A stretch of 64,000 nt of DNA from Pedobacter sp. BS3 (GCF_008274585.1 NZ_VTRT01000003.1:310001-374000); one strand, 5' to 3'; shown: positions 44,586 through 53,886, counted from the first letter of the stretch. The notes: generated from the sequence alone by a model not told the origin. A program made the numbers and translations.

Positions 44586-44889
44586 ATTGGCTGCCAACCG
44601 TATTGATGAATTTGGTAAGCTGATGTACGCCTCGCACCAATCACTTAAAGACCTGTACGAAGTATCCGGAAAAGAGCTGGACACTATTGTAGAATTTGCG
44701 TTAACACGCGATGATGTGGCCGGTGCACGCATGACCGGCGCCGGTTTCGGCGGTTGTGCTATCGCGTTGGTTAAAGGCGACTCTTTTGATGATTTCAGCG
44801 AAAAAATAATCGCTTATTATACCGACAAAATCGGTTATGCACCTTCGGTTTACAATTCGCTGATTGGCGATGGCGTGAAAGAACCATAA
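44584..44889 (+). pseudogene. galK: Galactokinase, C-terminal fragment
   Basis: From about 44590 the plus strand encodes the last 100 residues of galactokinase: RIDEFGKLMYASHQSLKDLYEVSGKELDTIVEFA (in parts), then ARMTGAGFGGCAIALV, the third conserved galactokinase motif. About 280 residues, with the galactose-binding and ATP-binding motifs, are absent. The join at about 44583-44592 meets a truncated ORF on the other strand. The fragment overlaps the downstream methyltransferase start by one base (TAATG), so the ancestral operon galK - methyltransferase is still visible. Confidence 0.85.
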
Positions 44890-45428
44890 TGCGCAAACTG
44901 AAACTGGAAAAATTAGGGCGGGTAAGTGTTCCCGAATTTCGGGAGCAGGAAAAACTGCCTGTTGTTATTGTACTCGATAATATCCGGAGCATGCATAATG
45001 TGGGCTCGGTATTCCGGACAACTGATGGTTTTGCCGTTGAGGAGATTGTACTTTGCGGCATTACGGGGCAGCCCCCGCACCGTGAAATTGAGAAAACGGC
45101 TTTAGGCGCTACCCATTCTGTTGCCTGGACGTATGAGGCTCATACCGTAACAGCGGTAAATCGCTTGCGAAAGGATGGTTATCAGCTTATCGCTATAGAA
45201 CAGGCCGAGAACAGCACGATGCTTAACCATTTCCAGCCTGATACAGGTAAAAAATACGCTCTGATATTCGGCAACGAGGTAAATGGCGTTTCCGACGAGG
45301 TGATGAAACTTGTTGATACCTGCCTGGAAATTCCACAATTCGGAACTAAACATTCGTTCAATATCGTGATATCAGCTGGCATTGTGCTGTGGGATTTTTT
45401 TTCAAAACTGAATGTAAAAGAAAACTAA
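44889..45428 (+). CDS. SpoU/TrmH family RNA methyltransferase
   Basis: A 179-residue SPOUT methyltransferase. VVIVLDNIRSMHNVGSVFRTTDGF is motif 1 with the catalytic Asn/Arg, YALIFGNEVNGVS is motif 2 and LEIPQFGTKHSFNIVISAGIVLW motif 3 forming the SAM knot. There is no N-terminal RNA-binding extension, like TrmL-type enzymes that 2'-O-methylate tRNA. The original promoter may have been upstream of galK; since that gene is truncated, transcription of this one must now start elsewhere. Confidence 0.9.
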   Translation: MRKLKLEKLGRVSVPEFREQEKLPVVIVLDNIRSMHNVGSVFRTTDGFAVEEIVLCGITGQPPHREIEKTALGATHSVAWTYEAHTVTAVNRLRKDGYQLIAIEQAENSTMLNHFQPDTGKKYALIFGNEVNGVSDEVMKLVDTCLEIPQFGTKHSFNIVISAGIVLWDFFSKLNVKEN

Positions 45429-45533
45429 CATATCCGGTATTGTTAAATTATTAACCCTATAACGATATCTAAAATTTCATAAGTAAATCACAATCAATCA
45501 TTTACGATTAAACCCATTGGGTTAATAATATAC

Positions 45534-45566
45534 AAACGTCATAGGTTTTTAAAACCTATGACGTTT
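45534..45566. terminator. Palindromic terminator between convergent genes
   Basis: AAACGTCATAGGTTTT (45534-45549) and AAAACCTATGACGTTT (45551-45566) form a long perfect stem around a single T. It lies between the methyltransferase and the convergent SusC gene and can serve both. Confidence 0.7.
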
Positions 45567-45646
45567 AAAACTATGTTTTAACAGACGAAACACTATTTAC
45601 GCCAGGTTAACCCGATTTTTACGATAGTGAAAGCTCATAAACTCTC

Positions 45647-48391
45647 CTACAAATTCAGCTCAAGCCCCGCCGATACAGTTCGTGGCCGGGGCAATGTTCC
45701 CCAATCTATTCCCCGGTTAATCACGCTATCGCCGTACGTATCAATATCCGGATCATAGCCCGAATAGTTGGTTATAGTGAAGATATTGGTAGCAGAAAGA
45801 TATACCCTCAGCTTCTTTACTTTTGAATTCCGGTTCATTGCAAAAGTGTACCCAGCAGAAATATATTGAAGCCTGAGAAAAGAAGCGTCTTCAACGGCCC
45901 AATCAGGAACACGCGTATTAATTGGAGCATTTATTAAATTACTATAGGTCGCTCTCGGATACAGGTTACTGCTGCCTGGCCCTGTCCACCGGTTAGTATA
46001 GGCATCCTGCGACATATTGTAATTGTTGTAGGTATTATTGGTATGTGTAACCCATTTATTGAGGTTCAAAAGCTCATTTCCATAACTTCCGGTAATACCT
46101 AAGTTAACCGATATTTTTTTATAGCTCACAGCCGCGTTTAGCCCGTAAATAAAATCAGGATACGGGTTGCCTGTTACTGTTCTATCGGCATCTGTGATCT
46201 GGCTATCATGGTTCCAGTCTACCCATTTAATATCGCCCGGCTGGGCGGTAGCTGCTTCCGGGCCCGCGGCAACTTCTGCCGCAGTCTGGTAAATTCCATC
46301 AGTTTTATACGTATAAAAGGAAGATACTGTATTACCGGATTGCGCTGTTTGCACCACCATACCCAAACCTGAATTATAAGAAGTATAATAAGCCTGCCCC
46401 GCTCCTGCAATGCCTTGAGGAAGGTTAAGTTTATTACGCATGAAAGCGATATTGCCGCCAATGGTTACCGACCAGTTTGTTTTACAGAGCAAATAATTTC
46501 CGGTAATCTCCAAGCCGCTGTTGGCTATTTCACCCATGTTGGTATAATAACTTATCCCACCCGGTGCGCTAACATTTATTAACATATTACTGACATTTTT
46601 TCTGTAATAGTCCAGCGAAAAATTCCATGCGTTACCCGCTAAACCAATATCAGCGCCAATATTGAAATTTTTCACCAGGGATGGTTTCAAATTCGCGTTA
46701 TTCATATCAGAGAGAACGTAGCCCGGTCCAACAGTGCTTCCCGGATAATAAACAAGTGACCCTGTCTCTACATAATTAGCAGATCTCACATATTCGATAC
46801 CGGCCACACCATAACCGGTGCGCAGACGAAGCAACGAGATAACTTGCCAGTTAAAGTTCTTTTCGTTGGATATTGTCCAGTTAAAACCGGCTGAAGGAAA
46901 GAGTTTCCACCTTGAGTCCGGGGCATATCGCGACATGCCCTCGTAAGTTCCTGTCAATGTCAGAGCGTAGCGCTTATCATAGTCGTATCCGACACGGGCT
47001 TTAATGGAATGAAGACCGGCATTATAGCTCGAATAAGAGCGACTGCCCTCATAATCAAATAAGCTTGTACCGTTAACCGTTTCATTTTTCCATTTCTGCC
47101 AGGCATATATCGCGGAAACATCAAATGTATGCGCCTGCCGGGTCTCACGGTAGTTCAATTCATTGAAAATAGTGTATGATGTATTTTTATTCCCGTCATG
47201 AACGGCTACCTCATCTCCTGAAGTTGTTCTGACAAGCTCATTTTTAGCATGATAACGGTCTATCCCCGCAAGGAAATTATACGTCCATTTTTCGTTAAAG
47301 TGATACGATGCGTTAATGTTTCCCAGCAGTATATCCAGCTTTGCATCATTTTTATTTAGGTAAAAAGTAAGTGCGGAATCAGAAAATGCCGGATTATTTT
47401 CCAGGGGACTGTTGATGAGGGCAAAAAGCGGGGCGAAATTGGTTTCGCCAAAAGCCGCTTCCGTGGTATTTCCCGCATAGTTATGTCGTGTACCTGAATA
47501 GTAGGAACGCAAACCTACTTTCAGTTTTGAACCAAAGGTATGATCGGCATTGATTCGTAACCCTCCTGTCAAATAATCAGATTGCGACGCGATAGCATTC
47601 TGATCGTTATAATTACCGGAAACAAAATAATTGCTCTTATCATTACTGCCACTTAAAGAAAGGTAATGCATCTGAGAAAACGAGTTTTTGAACACCCTGT
47701 CCTGCCAGTTTATACTGTTTGCCGATAATGTATTTATCTGCTCATCGGTATACAACGGGCTTTGACCGGAATTCTGGCGACCTTCGTTAATAAACCGCAT
47801 ATAATCGCCGGCGTTTAATACAGATTGTTGCCGGGGTAAACCGGCCATATCCACACGGTTAAAGTAAGTCAGCTTACCTTGCTTTTTATCTTGCTTTGTG
47901 GTAATTTTAATAATCCCGTTACCAGCCATCGCTCCGTAAATTCCGGTTGTTGCCGCATCTTTAAGCACCTCAATCGTTTCTATATCTTCCAGACTTATCC
48001 CTCCTAATACATCCGTTGGCCGGGAATTATCTCCTGCAATGGTATGGCCCGGAGTTGCATTCAACACCTGCCCGTCTATCACAATCAGAGGATAATTACT
48101 TCCGGATATAGTCGTAATTCCACGAATATCTAACGTAGTTGCCGTGCCTGGCTGCCCGCTATAGGGCGTTACTTTCAGCCCGGCAACCCTGCCTTGTAAA
48201 AATCCGGCAATCGAATTGGCATGATAATCGGGACTGAGCTTATAATCGCAAACAGTAACAACAGATAAACAGGAATCATTAATGGTTTTTTCATGAGCAT
48301 CCTGCGCTTTTAACAGTTGGGTAACAAATAGCGGAAACAAGATAAAAATCATTCTTATCCGCTGTAGGCGATAACGTAGATTTGTGGTCAT
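45647..48391 (-). CDS. SusC/RagA-family TonB-linked outer membrane protein (orphan)
   Basis: About 914 residues from the ATG at 48391. A signal peptide (MIFILFPLFVTQLLKAQ) is followed almost at once by the plug domain (AGFLQGRVAGLKVTPYSGQPG, DIRGITTISGSNYPLIVIDG, SLEDIETIEVLKDAATTGIYG). The usual N-terminal carboxypeptidase-like domain of SusC is missing. The barrel ends in RTVSAGLELNL. No SusD, sigma or anti-sigma gene is adjacent on either side. It should be a TonB-dependent channel, but for which nutrient is unknown. Confidence 0.9.
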   Translation of the reverse strand: MTTNLRYRLQRIRMIFILFPLFVTQLLKAQDAHEKTINDSCLSVVTVCDYKLSPDYHANSIAGFLQGRVAGLKVTPYSGQPGTATTLDIRGITTISGSNYPLIVIDGQVLNATPGHTIAGDNSRPTDVLGGISLEDIETIEVLKDAATTGIYGAMAGNGIIKITTKQDKKQGKLTYFNRVDMAGLPRQQSVLNAGDYMRFINEGRQNSGQSPLYTDEQINTLSANSINWQDRVFKNSFSQMHYLSLSGSNDKSNYFVSGNYNDQNAIASQSDYLTGGLRINADHTFGSKLKVGLRSYYSGTRHNYAGNTTEAAFGETNFAPLFALINSPLENNPAFSDSALTFYLNKNDAKLDILLGNINASYHFNEKWTYNFLAGIDRYHAKNELVRTTSGDEVAVHDGNKNTSYTIFNELNYRETRQAHTFDVSAIYAWQKWKNETVNGTSLFDYEGSRSYSSYNAGLHSIKARVGYDYDKRYALTLTGTYEGMSRYAPDSRWKLFPSAGFNWTISNEKNFNWQVISLLRLRTGYGVAGIEYVRSANYVETGSLVYYPGSTVGPGYVLSDMNNANLKPSLVKNFNIGADIGLAGNAWNFSLDYYRKNVSNMLINVSAPGGISYYTNMGEIANSGLEITGNYLLCKTNWSVTIGGNIAFMRNKLNLPQGIAGAGQAYYTSYNSGLGMVVQTAQSGNTVSSFYTYKTDGIYQTAAEVAAGPEAATAQPGDIKWVDWNHDSQITDADRTVTGNPYPDFIYGLNAAVSYKKISVNLGITGSYGNELLNLNKWVTHTNNTYNNYNMSQDAYTNRWTGPGSSNLYPRATYSNLINAPINTRVPDWAVEDASFLRLQYISAGYTFAMNRNSKVKKLRVYLSATNIFTITNYSGYDPDIDTYGDSVINRGIDWGTLPRPRTVSAGLELNL

Positions 48392-48942
48392 AAGGAATTG
48401 GTTAATAGATGCTAAAGATGATTCTTTTTTAGTATAGATAAAAGCCAAAAAACTATAACTTTTGTAGAATACACCTTAACAGTAAAGAAAAAACAGGCAA
48501 TTACCCTCTTAACTGTGGCAGCTATACCTTGATTTAAAACTCATATCAGCTATGCATAAACAAAAGCTCACTAATAGTATACAAGACTTTTTATTTAAAC
48601 CCGTTTTACTTTCCAAATGATTACACTAAGTCCATTGTGATTATTTTTCCCCGAAGAGCACCCGAAGAACTCACAAGCTATAGCTTGCCGGGACAGCACA
48701 TAGAAAACCATAAGACCATATATTTGTCGGTATTCCCTTAAAACAAAAACCCTGCTTATCATGCTTTAAACACAGAAACCAGGATTCCTTCCGGGTTACT
48801 TAGTGTATTGCTCCGGGACACATCCGGAAGTTTGGGGATTTTTCCCGAAGAAGTCCCGAACGTGTCCCGAAGAAGACTTCCCCCGATTTCCAGTTTTCAT
48901 TAATCCTTAGTAGTTTTGGCCGCAACAAACTTTCAGTAAAAT
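48392..48942. other. Divergent intergenic region between the orphan SusC gene and lpdA
   Basis: About 550 bases. CAAGCTATAGCTTG (near 48677) is a perfect palindrome. From about 48785 to 48890 there are repeated CCCGAAGAA-type words and inverted arms CGGGACAC (48814-48821) and GTGTCCCG (48862-48869), a structured segment that lies upstream of, not within, the lpdA transcript. No ORF supported. Confidence 0.5.
48911..48918 (+). promoter_or_regulatory. Putative -7 box for lpdA
   Basis: TAGTTTTG fits TAnnTTTG and lies 24 bases before the lpdA ATG (48943). The -33 region is GATTTCC, a weak match. Confidence 0.45.
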
Positions 48943-50331
48943 ATGGATTACGACGTAATAGTTATTGGTAGCGGTCCGGGTGGTTATGTAGCCGCCATAC
49001 GGGCGTCGCAGTTAGGGCTAAAAACGGCCATTGTAGAACGTGAATCGTTAGGTGGCATCTGCCTGAACTGGGGCTGTATACCAACCAAGGCATTACTAAA
49101 AAGCGCACAGGTTTTTGAATACATCAATCACGCACAAGAATACGGAATCAATGTACAGCAGGGTCAGGTTGATTTCAATGCGGTTATTAAACGCAGCCGT
49201 GGCGTTGCCGAAGGCATGAGCAAAGGTATCCAGTTCCTGATGAAGAAAAATAAAATTGACGTGATCATGGGAACCGCCCGCATTAAAAAAGGCGGGAAAA
49301 CCGAAGTAAAGCTGGCCGACGGATCAACCAAAGAATATACCGCGAAACATACCATACTGGCTACCGGCGGCCGCTCACGCGAATTGCCGAACCTGAAACA
49401 GGACGGTAAGAAAGTGATCGGATATCGCCAGGCCATGAACCTGCCGGAACAGCCAAAATCAATGGTTGTTGTGGGTTCAGGAGCTATCGGAATTGAGTTT
49501 GCATACTTCTATAACGCTATAGGCACTAAAGTTACCGTGGTAGAATACCTGGATAATATTGTTCCGCTGGAAGATGAGGAAATATCAAAAGCCTTGGCCA
49601 AAAGCCTGAAAAAAGCAGGTATTGATATCATGACCGGCTCCAACGTCGAATCGGTTGATACATCCGGCAACGGCTGCAAGGTGCAGGTAAAAACCGCATC
49701 CGGAACGCAAACGTTAGAGGCCGACATTGTGCTATCGGCCGTAGGGGTAACGCCAAACCTGGAAAATATTGGCCTGGAAGAAGTTGGCGTAAAAGTTGAA
49801 AAAGGTAAAGTGGTGGTTGACGATTTCTACAAAACCAACGTAGAGGGCGTATACGCTATTGGCGATATTGTTAAGGGACAAGCGCTGGCCCACGTTGCTT
49901 CCGCCGAAGGTATTACCTGCGTGGAAAAAATAGCCGGACATCACCCTGAACCTATTAATTATAATAACATTCCGGGTTGTACCTATTGTTCGCCGGAAAT
50001 TGCCTCTGTAGGTTATACAGAGAAAGCCGCCCGCGAAGCCGGATATGAAATCAAGGTAGGTAAATTTCCGTTCTCCGCATCCGGAAAAGCAAGCGCTGCC
50101 GGAGCAAAAGACGGCTTTGTGAAGGTAATATTCGATGCCAAATACGGCGAATTCCTGGGTGCGCACCTGATCGGCGCCAACGTAACCGAAATGATCGCCG
50201 AAGTAGTTGTTGCCCGCAAGCTGGAAACCACCGGAATAGAGATCATCAAATCGGTACACCCGCACCCTACCATGAGCGAAGCCATTATGGAAGCTACCGC
50301 CGACGCTTACGGCGAAGTGATACACTTGTAA
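48943..50331 (+). CDS. lpdA: Dihydrolipoyl dehydrogenase
   Basis: A 462-residue flavoprotein disulfide reductase. DVIVIGSGPGGYVAAIRA binds FAD, the redox pair is Cys40/Cys45 in GGICLNWGCIPTK, VVVGSGAIGIEFAYFY binds NAD, YAIGDIVKG is the second FAD motif and HPHPTMSEAIMEA holds the catalytic His-Glu at the C-terminus. It reoxidises lipoamide in 2-oxoacid dehydrogenase complexes or glycine cleavage. It is not next to any E1/E2 gene, so it may serve several complexes. Confidence 0.95.
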   Translation: MDYDVIVIGSGPGGYVAAIRASQLGLKTAIVERESLGGICLNWGCIPTKALLKSAQVFEYINHAQEYGINVQQGQVDFNAVIKRSRGVAEGMSKGIQFLMKKNKIDVIMGTARIKKGGKTEVKLADGSTKEYTAKHTILATGGRSRELPNLKQDGKKVIGYRQAMNLPEQPKSMVVVGSGAIGIEFAYFYNAIGTKVTVVEYLDNIVPLEDEEISKALAKSLKKAGIDIMTGSNVESVDTSGNGCKVQVKTASGTQTLEADIVLSAVGVTPNLENIGLEEVGVKVEKGKVVVDDFYKTNVEGVYAIGDIVKGQALAHVASAEGITCVEKIAGHHPEPINYNNIPGCTYCSPEIASVGYTEKAAREAGYEIKVGKFPFSASGKASAAGAKDGFVKVIFDAKYGEFLGAHLIGANVTEMIAEVVVARKLETTGIEIIKSVHPHPTMSEAIMEATADAYGEVIHL

Positions 50332-50332
50332 G

Positions 50333-50374
50333 GTAGAAGGCGGAAGGTGTGAGGCGGAAGGTTAAAAGACCCAA
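50333..50374. repeat. Heptamer-phased array directly after lpdA
   Basis: GTAGAAG GCGGAAG GTGTGAG GCGGAAG GTTAAAA GACCCAA, starting 1 base after the lpdA stop. These G-initial heptads are of the same class as those at 56661. Confidence 0.65.
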
Positions 50375-50416
50375 GCCGAGCATTGCAGAATGCTATACAT
50401 CCCGGCAACAAAACCC

Positions 50417-50457
50417 GTACAAAACCCTTTGATTCAGCCGAAGGGTTTTGTACTTTT
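50417..50457 (+). terminator. Intrinsic terminator downstream of lpdA
   Basis: GTACAAAACCCTT (50417-50429) pairs with AAGGGTTTTGTAC (50441-50453), a 13-bp stem with an 11-base loop, followed by TTTT. Confidence 0.8.
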
Positions 50458-50470
50458 ATGGCATAACAGC

Positions 50471-50505
50471 CTTAAACCGTATACCTCTGACCTTAAACCC
50501 TTACC
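50471..50505. repeat. Heptamer-phased array abutting the metallo-hydrolase start codon
   Basis: Five heptads, CTTAAAC CGTATAC CTCTGAC CTTAAAC CCTTACC, end exactly at the base before the ATG at 50506. They occupy the place of the ribosome binding site and are the complement of the GTTTAAG type. Confidence 0.65.
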
Positions 50506-51348
50506 ATGAAGCTATATACCATCGATACGGAACTTTTCAAACTGGATGGCGGGGCTATGTTCGGCGTGGTTCCTAAAACCATCTGGAACAAATCTAACCC
50601 GGCTGATGAAAACAACCTGTGCACCTGGGCCATGCGTTGCCTGCTGGTTGAAGATGGTAACCGCCTTATTCTGATCGATACCGGTATCGGTAATAAGCAA
50701 AGCGAAAAATTCTTCAGCCATTATTATCTCCACGGAAATGACACGCTGGATAAATCGCTGGCGAAATATGGTTTTAACCGCGATGATATTACCGACGTTT
50801 TCCTTACCCATTTGCATTTTGACCATGTTGGCGGCGCTATTATCCGTCAGGATGATAAGCTGGTTCCCGCCTTTAAGAATGCCGTTTACTGGAGCAATGA
50901 AAAACACTGGAACTGGGCAGTTTATCCCAACGCCCGCGAAAAAGCCTCGTTTTTTAAGGAAAATATTCTTCCTATCCAGGAAAGCGGGCAACTGCGATTT
51001 ATTGAAGAACGTGCTAACATCAGGTTTACTGACAATATTTCCGTAAAATTTGCTTACGGCCATACCGATGCCATGATGCTGCCGGTTATCCGGCACCGGG
51101 ATAAAACCATCGTCTACATGGCTGACCTGCTGCCTTCTGTGGGACACATCCCTCTCCCCTATGTCATGGCTTATGATATGTTCCCGATGACCACGCTAAC
51201 CGAAAAGGAAGCGTTCTTAAAGGAAGCACTCGATAATAATTATATTCTTTACCTGGAGCACGACCCAACGGTAGAATGTTGTACGCTACAGCTTACAGAA
51301 AAAGGCATACGTGCTAAAGACACATTTCCCTTAACAGATATTGGCTAA
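50506..51348 (+). CDS. MBL-fold metallo-hydrolase
   Basis: A 280-residue metallo-beta-lactamase-fold protein. The dinuclear zinc motif is THLHFDHVGG (His102, His104, Asp106, His107), further ligands being in KFAYGHTDAMM and VYMADLLPSVGHIP. NKQSEKFFSHYY resembles quorum-quenching lactonase or related groups, but the substrate cannot be assigned. No signal peptide, so cytoplasmic. The ATG is flanked by a heptamer array instead of a recognisable ribosome site. Confidence 0.88.
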   Translation: MKLYTIDTELFKLDGGAMFGVVPKTIWNKSNPADENNLCTWAMRCLLVEDGNRLILIDTGIGNKQSEKFFSHYYLHGNDTLDKSLAKYGFNRDDITDVFLTHLHFDHVGGAIIRQDDKLVPAFKNAVYWSNEKHWNWAVYPNAREKASFFKENILPIQESGQLRFIEERANIRFTDNISVKFAYGHTDAMMLPVIRHRDKTIVYMADLLPSVGHIPLPYVMAYDMFPMTTLTEKEAFLKEALDNNYILYLEHDPTVECCTLQLTEKGIRAKDTFPLTDIG

Positions 51349-51391
51349 TTCTTATTTCAGGCAGAAATAAACAGACTTTCGACTGACAAAC

Positions 51392-51427
51392 ATAAACCTT
51401 ACAGAGGCGGTTACTTGTAAGGTTTAT
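51392..51427 (+). promoter_or_regulatory. Hairpin ending 2 bases before the phosphoesterase ATG
   Basis: ATAAACCTTACA (51392-51403) pairs with TGTAAGGTTTAT (51416-51427), a perfect 12-bp stem with a 12-base loop. The 3' arm stops 2 bases before the ATG at 51430. It could terminate the upstream gene or hide the ribosome site of the next. Confidence 0.6.
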
Positions 51428-51429
51428 AT

Positions 51430-52248
51430 ATGAAAATTTATCGTCGGCTTTTTTCTGTTACTGCACTCCCATTTGTTATATGCCTGTGCCTGAACGCATG
51501 TAACAGTTTTGAATACAGCCCGAATGTGGCTTTTGATGCTGATTCTCCTGAAAACCTGAATGCCCAAAACCTGGCAAAAATCCAGGCTCAAACCCCTGAT
51601 GATACCATTAAGCTGATCTTATGCGGAGATACCCAACGGTCGTATGAATCGTGCGAAGCTTTTGTTAAAAAAGTAAATGCCATTGATAACGTAGATTTTG
51701 TATTGCTGGATGGCGATATTTCCGATTTCGGCCTTTTACAGGAAATGGAATGGGTGCATAAGATATTCAGCAAGCTGAAAGTGCCTTATCTCGGCGTAAT
51801 CGGTAATCACGATGCCGTAGCCAACGGCAAAAACGTATTTGAGCACATGTATGGCCCATTGAACTACAGCTTTGTATATGATAGTGTGAAATTTGTTTGC
51901 CATGACACCAACAGTCGTGAAGTTAAGTTTGATCATACCGTGCCTAACCTGGACTGGCTTCGTAAAGAGTTTACGCCACAGCAGGGTGTCAACCATTTTG
52001 TCGCTGTAGCCCATGTGCCGCCCACAAGTGTAGACTTTGATCAATCGCTGTTTAATGAATATGGCAGAATTTTAGATGGCACACCCGGTTTCCTGGGTTC
52101 GTTAAATGCGCATAATCATACCATCGGCATAGAATATCCTTACAGCGACAACAAGCCCTATTACATTACAAACGGGGTTTATACACGGGGATTCTCAATT
52201 ATCAAGATATTTAAAGGGCATTTTACCAATGAATTTATCCTGTATTAG
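51430..52248 (+). CDS. Calcineurin-like metallophosphoesterase lipoprotein
   Basis: A 272-residue protein with a lipobox signal (ICLCLNACNS). The metal-binding motifs are LILCGDTQR, LLDGDISDFG, GVIGNHDAV and AVAHVPPTS; the last GHxH appears as LNAHNHTIG. Family members hydrolyse phosphoesters such as cyclic nucleotides, diphosphate lipids or cell wall fragments. It should be anchored in the envelope, and the next gene, overlapping by 20 bases, encodes a probable outer-membrane barrel, so the two likely work as a unit. Confidence 0.85.
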   Translation: MKIYRRLFSVTALPFVICLCLNACNSFEYSPNVAFDADSPENLNAQNLAKIQAQTPDDTIKLILCGDTQRSYESCEAFVKKVNAIDNVDFVLLDGDISDFGLLQEMEWVHKIFSKLKVPYLGVIGNHDAVANGKNVFEHMYGPLNYSFVYDSVKFVCHDTNSREVKFDHTVPNLDWLRKEFTPQQGVNHFVAVAHVPPTSVDFDQSLFNEYGRILDGTPGFLGSLNAHNHTIGIEYPYSDNKPYYITNGVYTRGFSIIKIFKGHFTNEFILY

Positions 52249-52837
52249 ACGAATAATCCTGCCACTGGCACTTATTTTACCGGGTAATTTTGCCAATGCC
52301 CAGAAGCTGGACTTCCTGATACCCCATACAGCTACTTTACAATATGCAGGTAGCATCGGCTTTTTCAGCGCAGGTGCAGGCTATAGCTTTTTCGGGAAAG
52401 ATAAAGGCTCGCTGGATATAAGCTATGGGTTCGTTCCCAAAGCAGTTGGTGGTCCGTTGAATATCCTGGCCGCGAAATTCGCATGGCGTCCTTTTCTTAT
52501 TCCCGTCAGCAACTGGGGAACGCTGTTCCCAATTAATCCCGGAATGTTTATTTCATACCACATGGGTAGTAATTATAGCCGGTTTTGGGATAAAAACACC
52601 TATGAAAAAGGGTACTACTGGTGGTCAACTGCCCTGCGACCACATATTTCACTAAGTACCGAAATAAAGATTAACGCGGCCAAACTGCTCGGTCAAAGCA
52701 AAATAAAGTATATCAGCCTGTACAATGAATTTAACACAAACGAATTGTATTTAATTAGTTACATACAGAACCGTCATGCGCTGCGATTACATCAAATTAT
52801 CAAAATGGGGATAGGTGCAAAATTTTACTTTCAATAG
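52229..52837 (+). CDS. Hypothetical outer-membrane-type protein
   Basis: A 202-residue protein with a signal peptide (ILPLALILPGNFANAQ) and a mature part of alternating hydrophobic beta-strands (YAGSIGFFSAGAGYSFFG, GTLFPINPGMFISYH, LHQIIKMGIGAKFYF), ending in an aromatic residue plus Gln, as is usual for small outer-membrane barrels. No family name recalled. It overlaps the 3' end of the phosphoesterase gene by 20 bases, which argues for translational coupling. Confidence 0.75.
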   Translation: MNLSCIRRIILPLALILPGNFANAQKLDFLIPHTATLQYAGSIGFFSAGAGYSFFGKDKGSLDISYGFVPKAVGGPLNILAAKFAWRPFLIPVSNWGTLFPINPGMFISYHMGSNYSRFWDKNTYEKGYYWWSTALRPHISLSTEIKINAAKLLGQSKIKYISLYNEFNTNELYLISYIQNRHALRLHQIIKMGIGAKFYFQ

Positions 52838-52960
52838 ATATTCATTTCGGCAAGTAGTGGAACGATTTTTGTGGATGAATCTTTACATAAAAGATTTCAA
52901 AAAAACAACAATTTTCAGCCAACTTTTTACACAATCCATCGTTAAAGCTATAAAAGTTTT

Positions 52961-52968
52961 TAACTTTG
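52961..52968 (+). promoter_or_regulatory. Putative -7 box for rpoD
   Basis: TAACTTTG is an exact TAnnTTTG match 35 bases before the rpoD ATG (53004). The -33 side (GTTA at 52941) is weak. Confidence 0.45.
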
Positions 52969-53003
52969 CAAACTTTCAAAAATGAAAGGGGCTAATACCG
53001 TAC

Positions 53004-53864
53004 ATGAGACAACTCAAAATAACCCAGTCCATTACCAACCGTGAGTCGCAATCGTTAGATAAATATCTTCACGAGATTGGTAAGGTAGATTTAATTACAG
53101 CAGAGGAAGAAGTAATTCTTGCCCAAAAGATCAGAGAAGGCGATCAAGGCGCATTAGAACGTTTAACAAAAACGAATTTACGTTTCGTAGTTTCTGTAGC
53201 GAAACAGTACCAGAACCAGGGTCTCACCCTCGGAGACCTGATTAACGAGGGAAATTTAGGCTTAATAAAAGCCGCCAAACGCTTTGATGAAACCAAAGGT
53301 TTCAAATTTATTTCGTACGCCGTATGGTGGATACGTCAGTCCATTTTGCAGGCTATTGCCGAGCAATCGCGTATTGTTCGTTTGCCTTTAAACCAGGTAG
53401 GCTCGCTGAGCAAGATCAGCAAGGCATTTTCCAAGCTGGAGCAGGAATATGAACGCGAACCATCACCGGAAGAACTGGCAGACATTCTGGAAACTACGGT
53501 TGACAAAATTTCAGATACGCTCAGCAATTCCGGCAGACACGTATCTATGGATGCACCGTTTGTTCAGGGTGAAGAAAATACCCTGCTCGACGTACTGGAA
53601 AACCGCGATCCGAATACGGACAGTAACCTGATCAACGAATCGCTTTCGGAGGAGATAAAACGCTCATTGGCAACCCTTACCGAACGTGAGCGTGAGATCA
53701 TTGTACTGTTTTTCGGGTTAAGTACCAATCATCCGTTATCGCTGGAAGAGATCGGAGAGAAATTCAATCTTACCCGCGAACGCGTACGTCAGATCAAAGA
53801 CAAAGCACTGCAACGCCTGCGTCATACATCCAGGAGCAAGATCCTGAAATCGTATTTAGGCTAA
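53004..53864 (+). CDS. rpoD: Primary RNA polymerase sigma factor (Bacteroidota RpoD/SigA)
   Basis: A 286-residue sigma-70 that starts [20 protein letters not shown], the conserved form in Bacteroidota where the primary sigma lacks the long region 1.1. Region 1.2 ([12 protein letters not shown]), region 2 ([20 protein letters not shown] and [14 protein letters not shown]), region 3 and region 4 (LTREREREI..-type [14 protein letters not shown], then [18 protein letters not shown]) are complete. It reads the TTTG/TAnnTTTG promoters seen across the window. Monocistronic with a terminator. Confidence 0.95.
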   Translation: MRQLKITQSITNRESQSLDKYLHEIGKVDLITAEEEVILAQKIREGDQGALERLTKTNLRFVVSVAKQYQNQGLTLGDLINEGNLGLIKAAKRFDETKGFKFISYAVWWIRQSILQAIAEQSRIVRLPLNQVGSLSKISKAFSKLEQEYEREPSPEELADILETTVDKISDTLSNSGRHVSMDAPFVQGEENTLLDVLENRDPNTDSNLINESLSEEIKRSLATLTEREREIIVLFFGLSTNHPLSLEEIGEKFNLTRERVRQIKDKALQRLRHTSRSKILKSYLG

Positions 53865-53886
53865 AGCGATAAAAGATCAAGAACAG

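Noticed and set aside
44586-44732. N-terminal third of the minus-strand ORF ending at 44346
   Set aside because: This part is the exact antisense of the galK fragment and has no independent support.
48650-48900. Riboswitch-like leader for lpdA in the CCCGAAGAA-rich region
   Set aside because: The best lpdA promoter box (48911-48918) is downstream, so this DNA would not be in the transcript.
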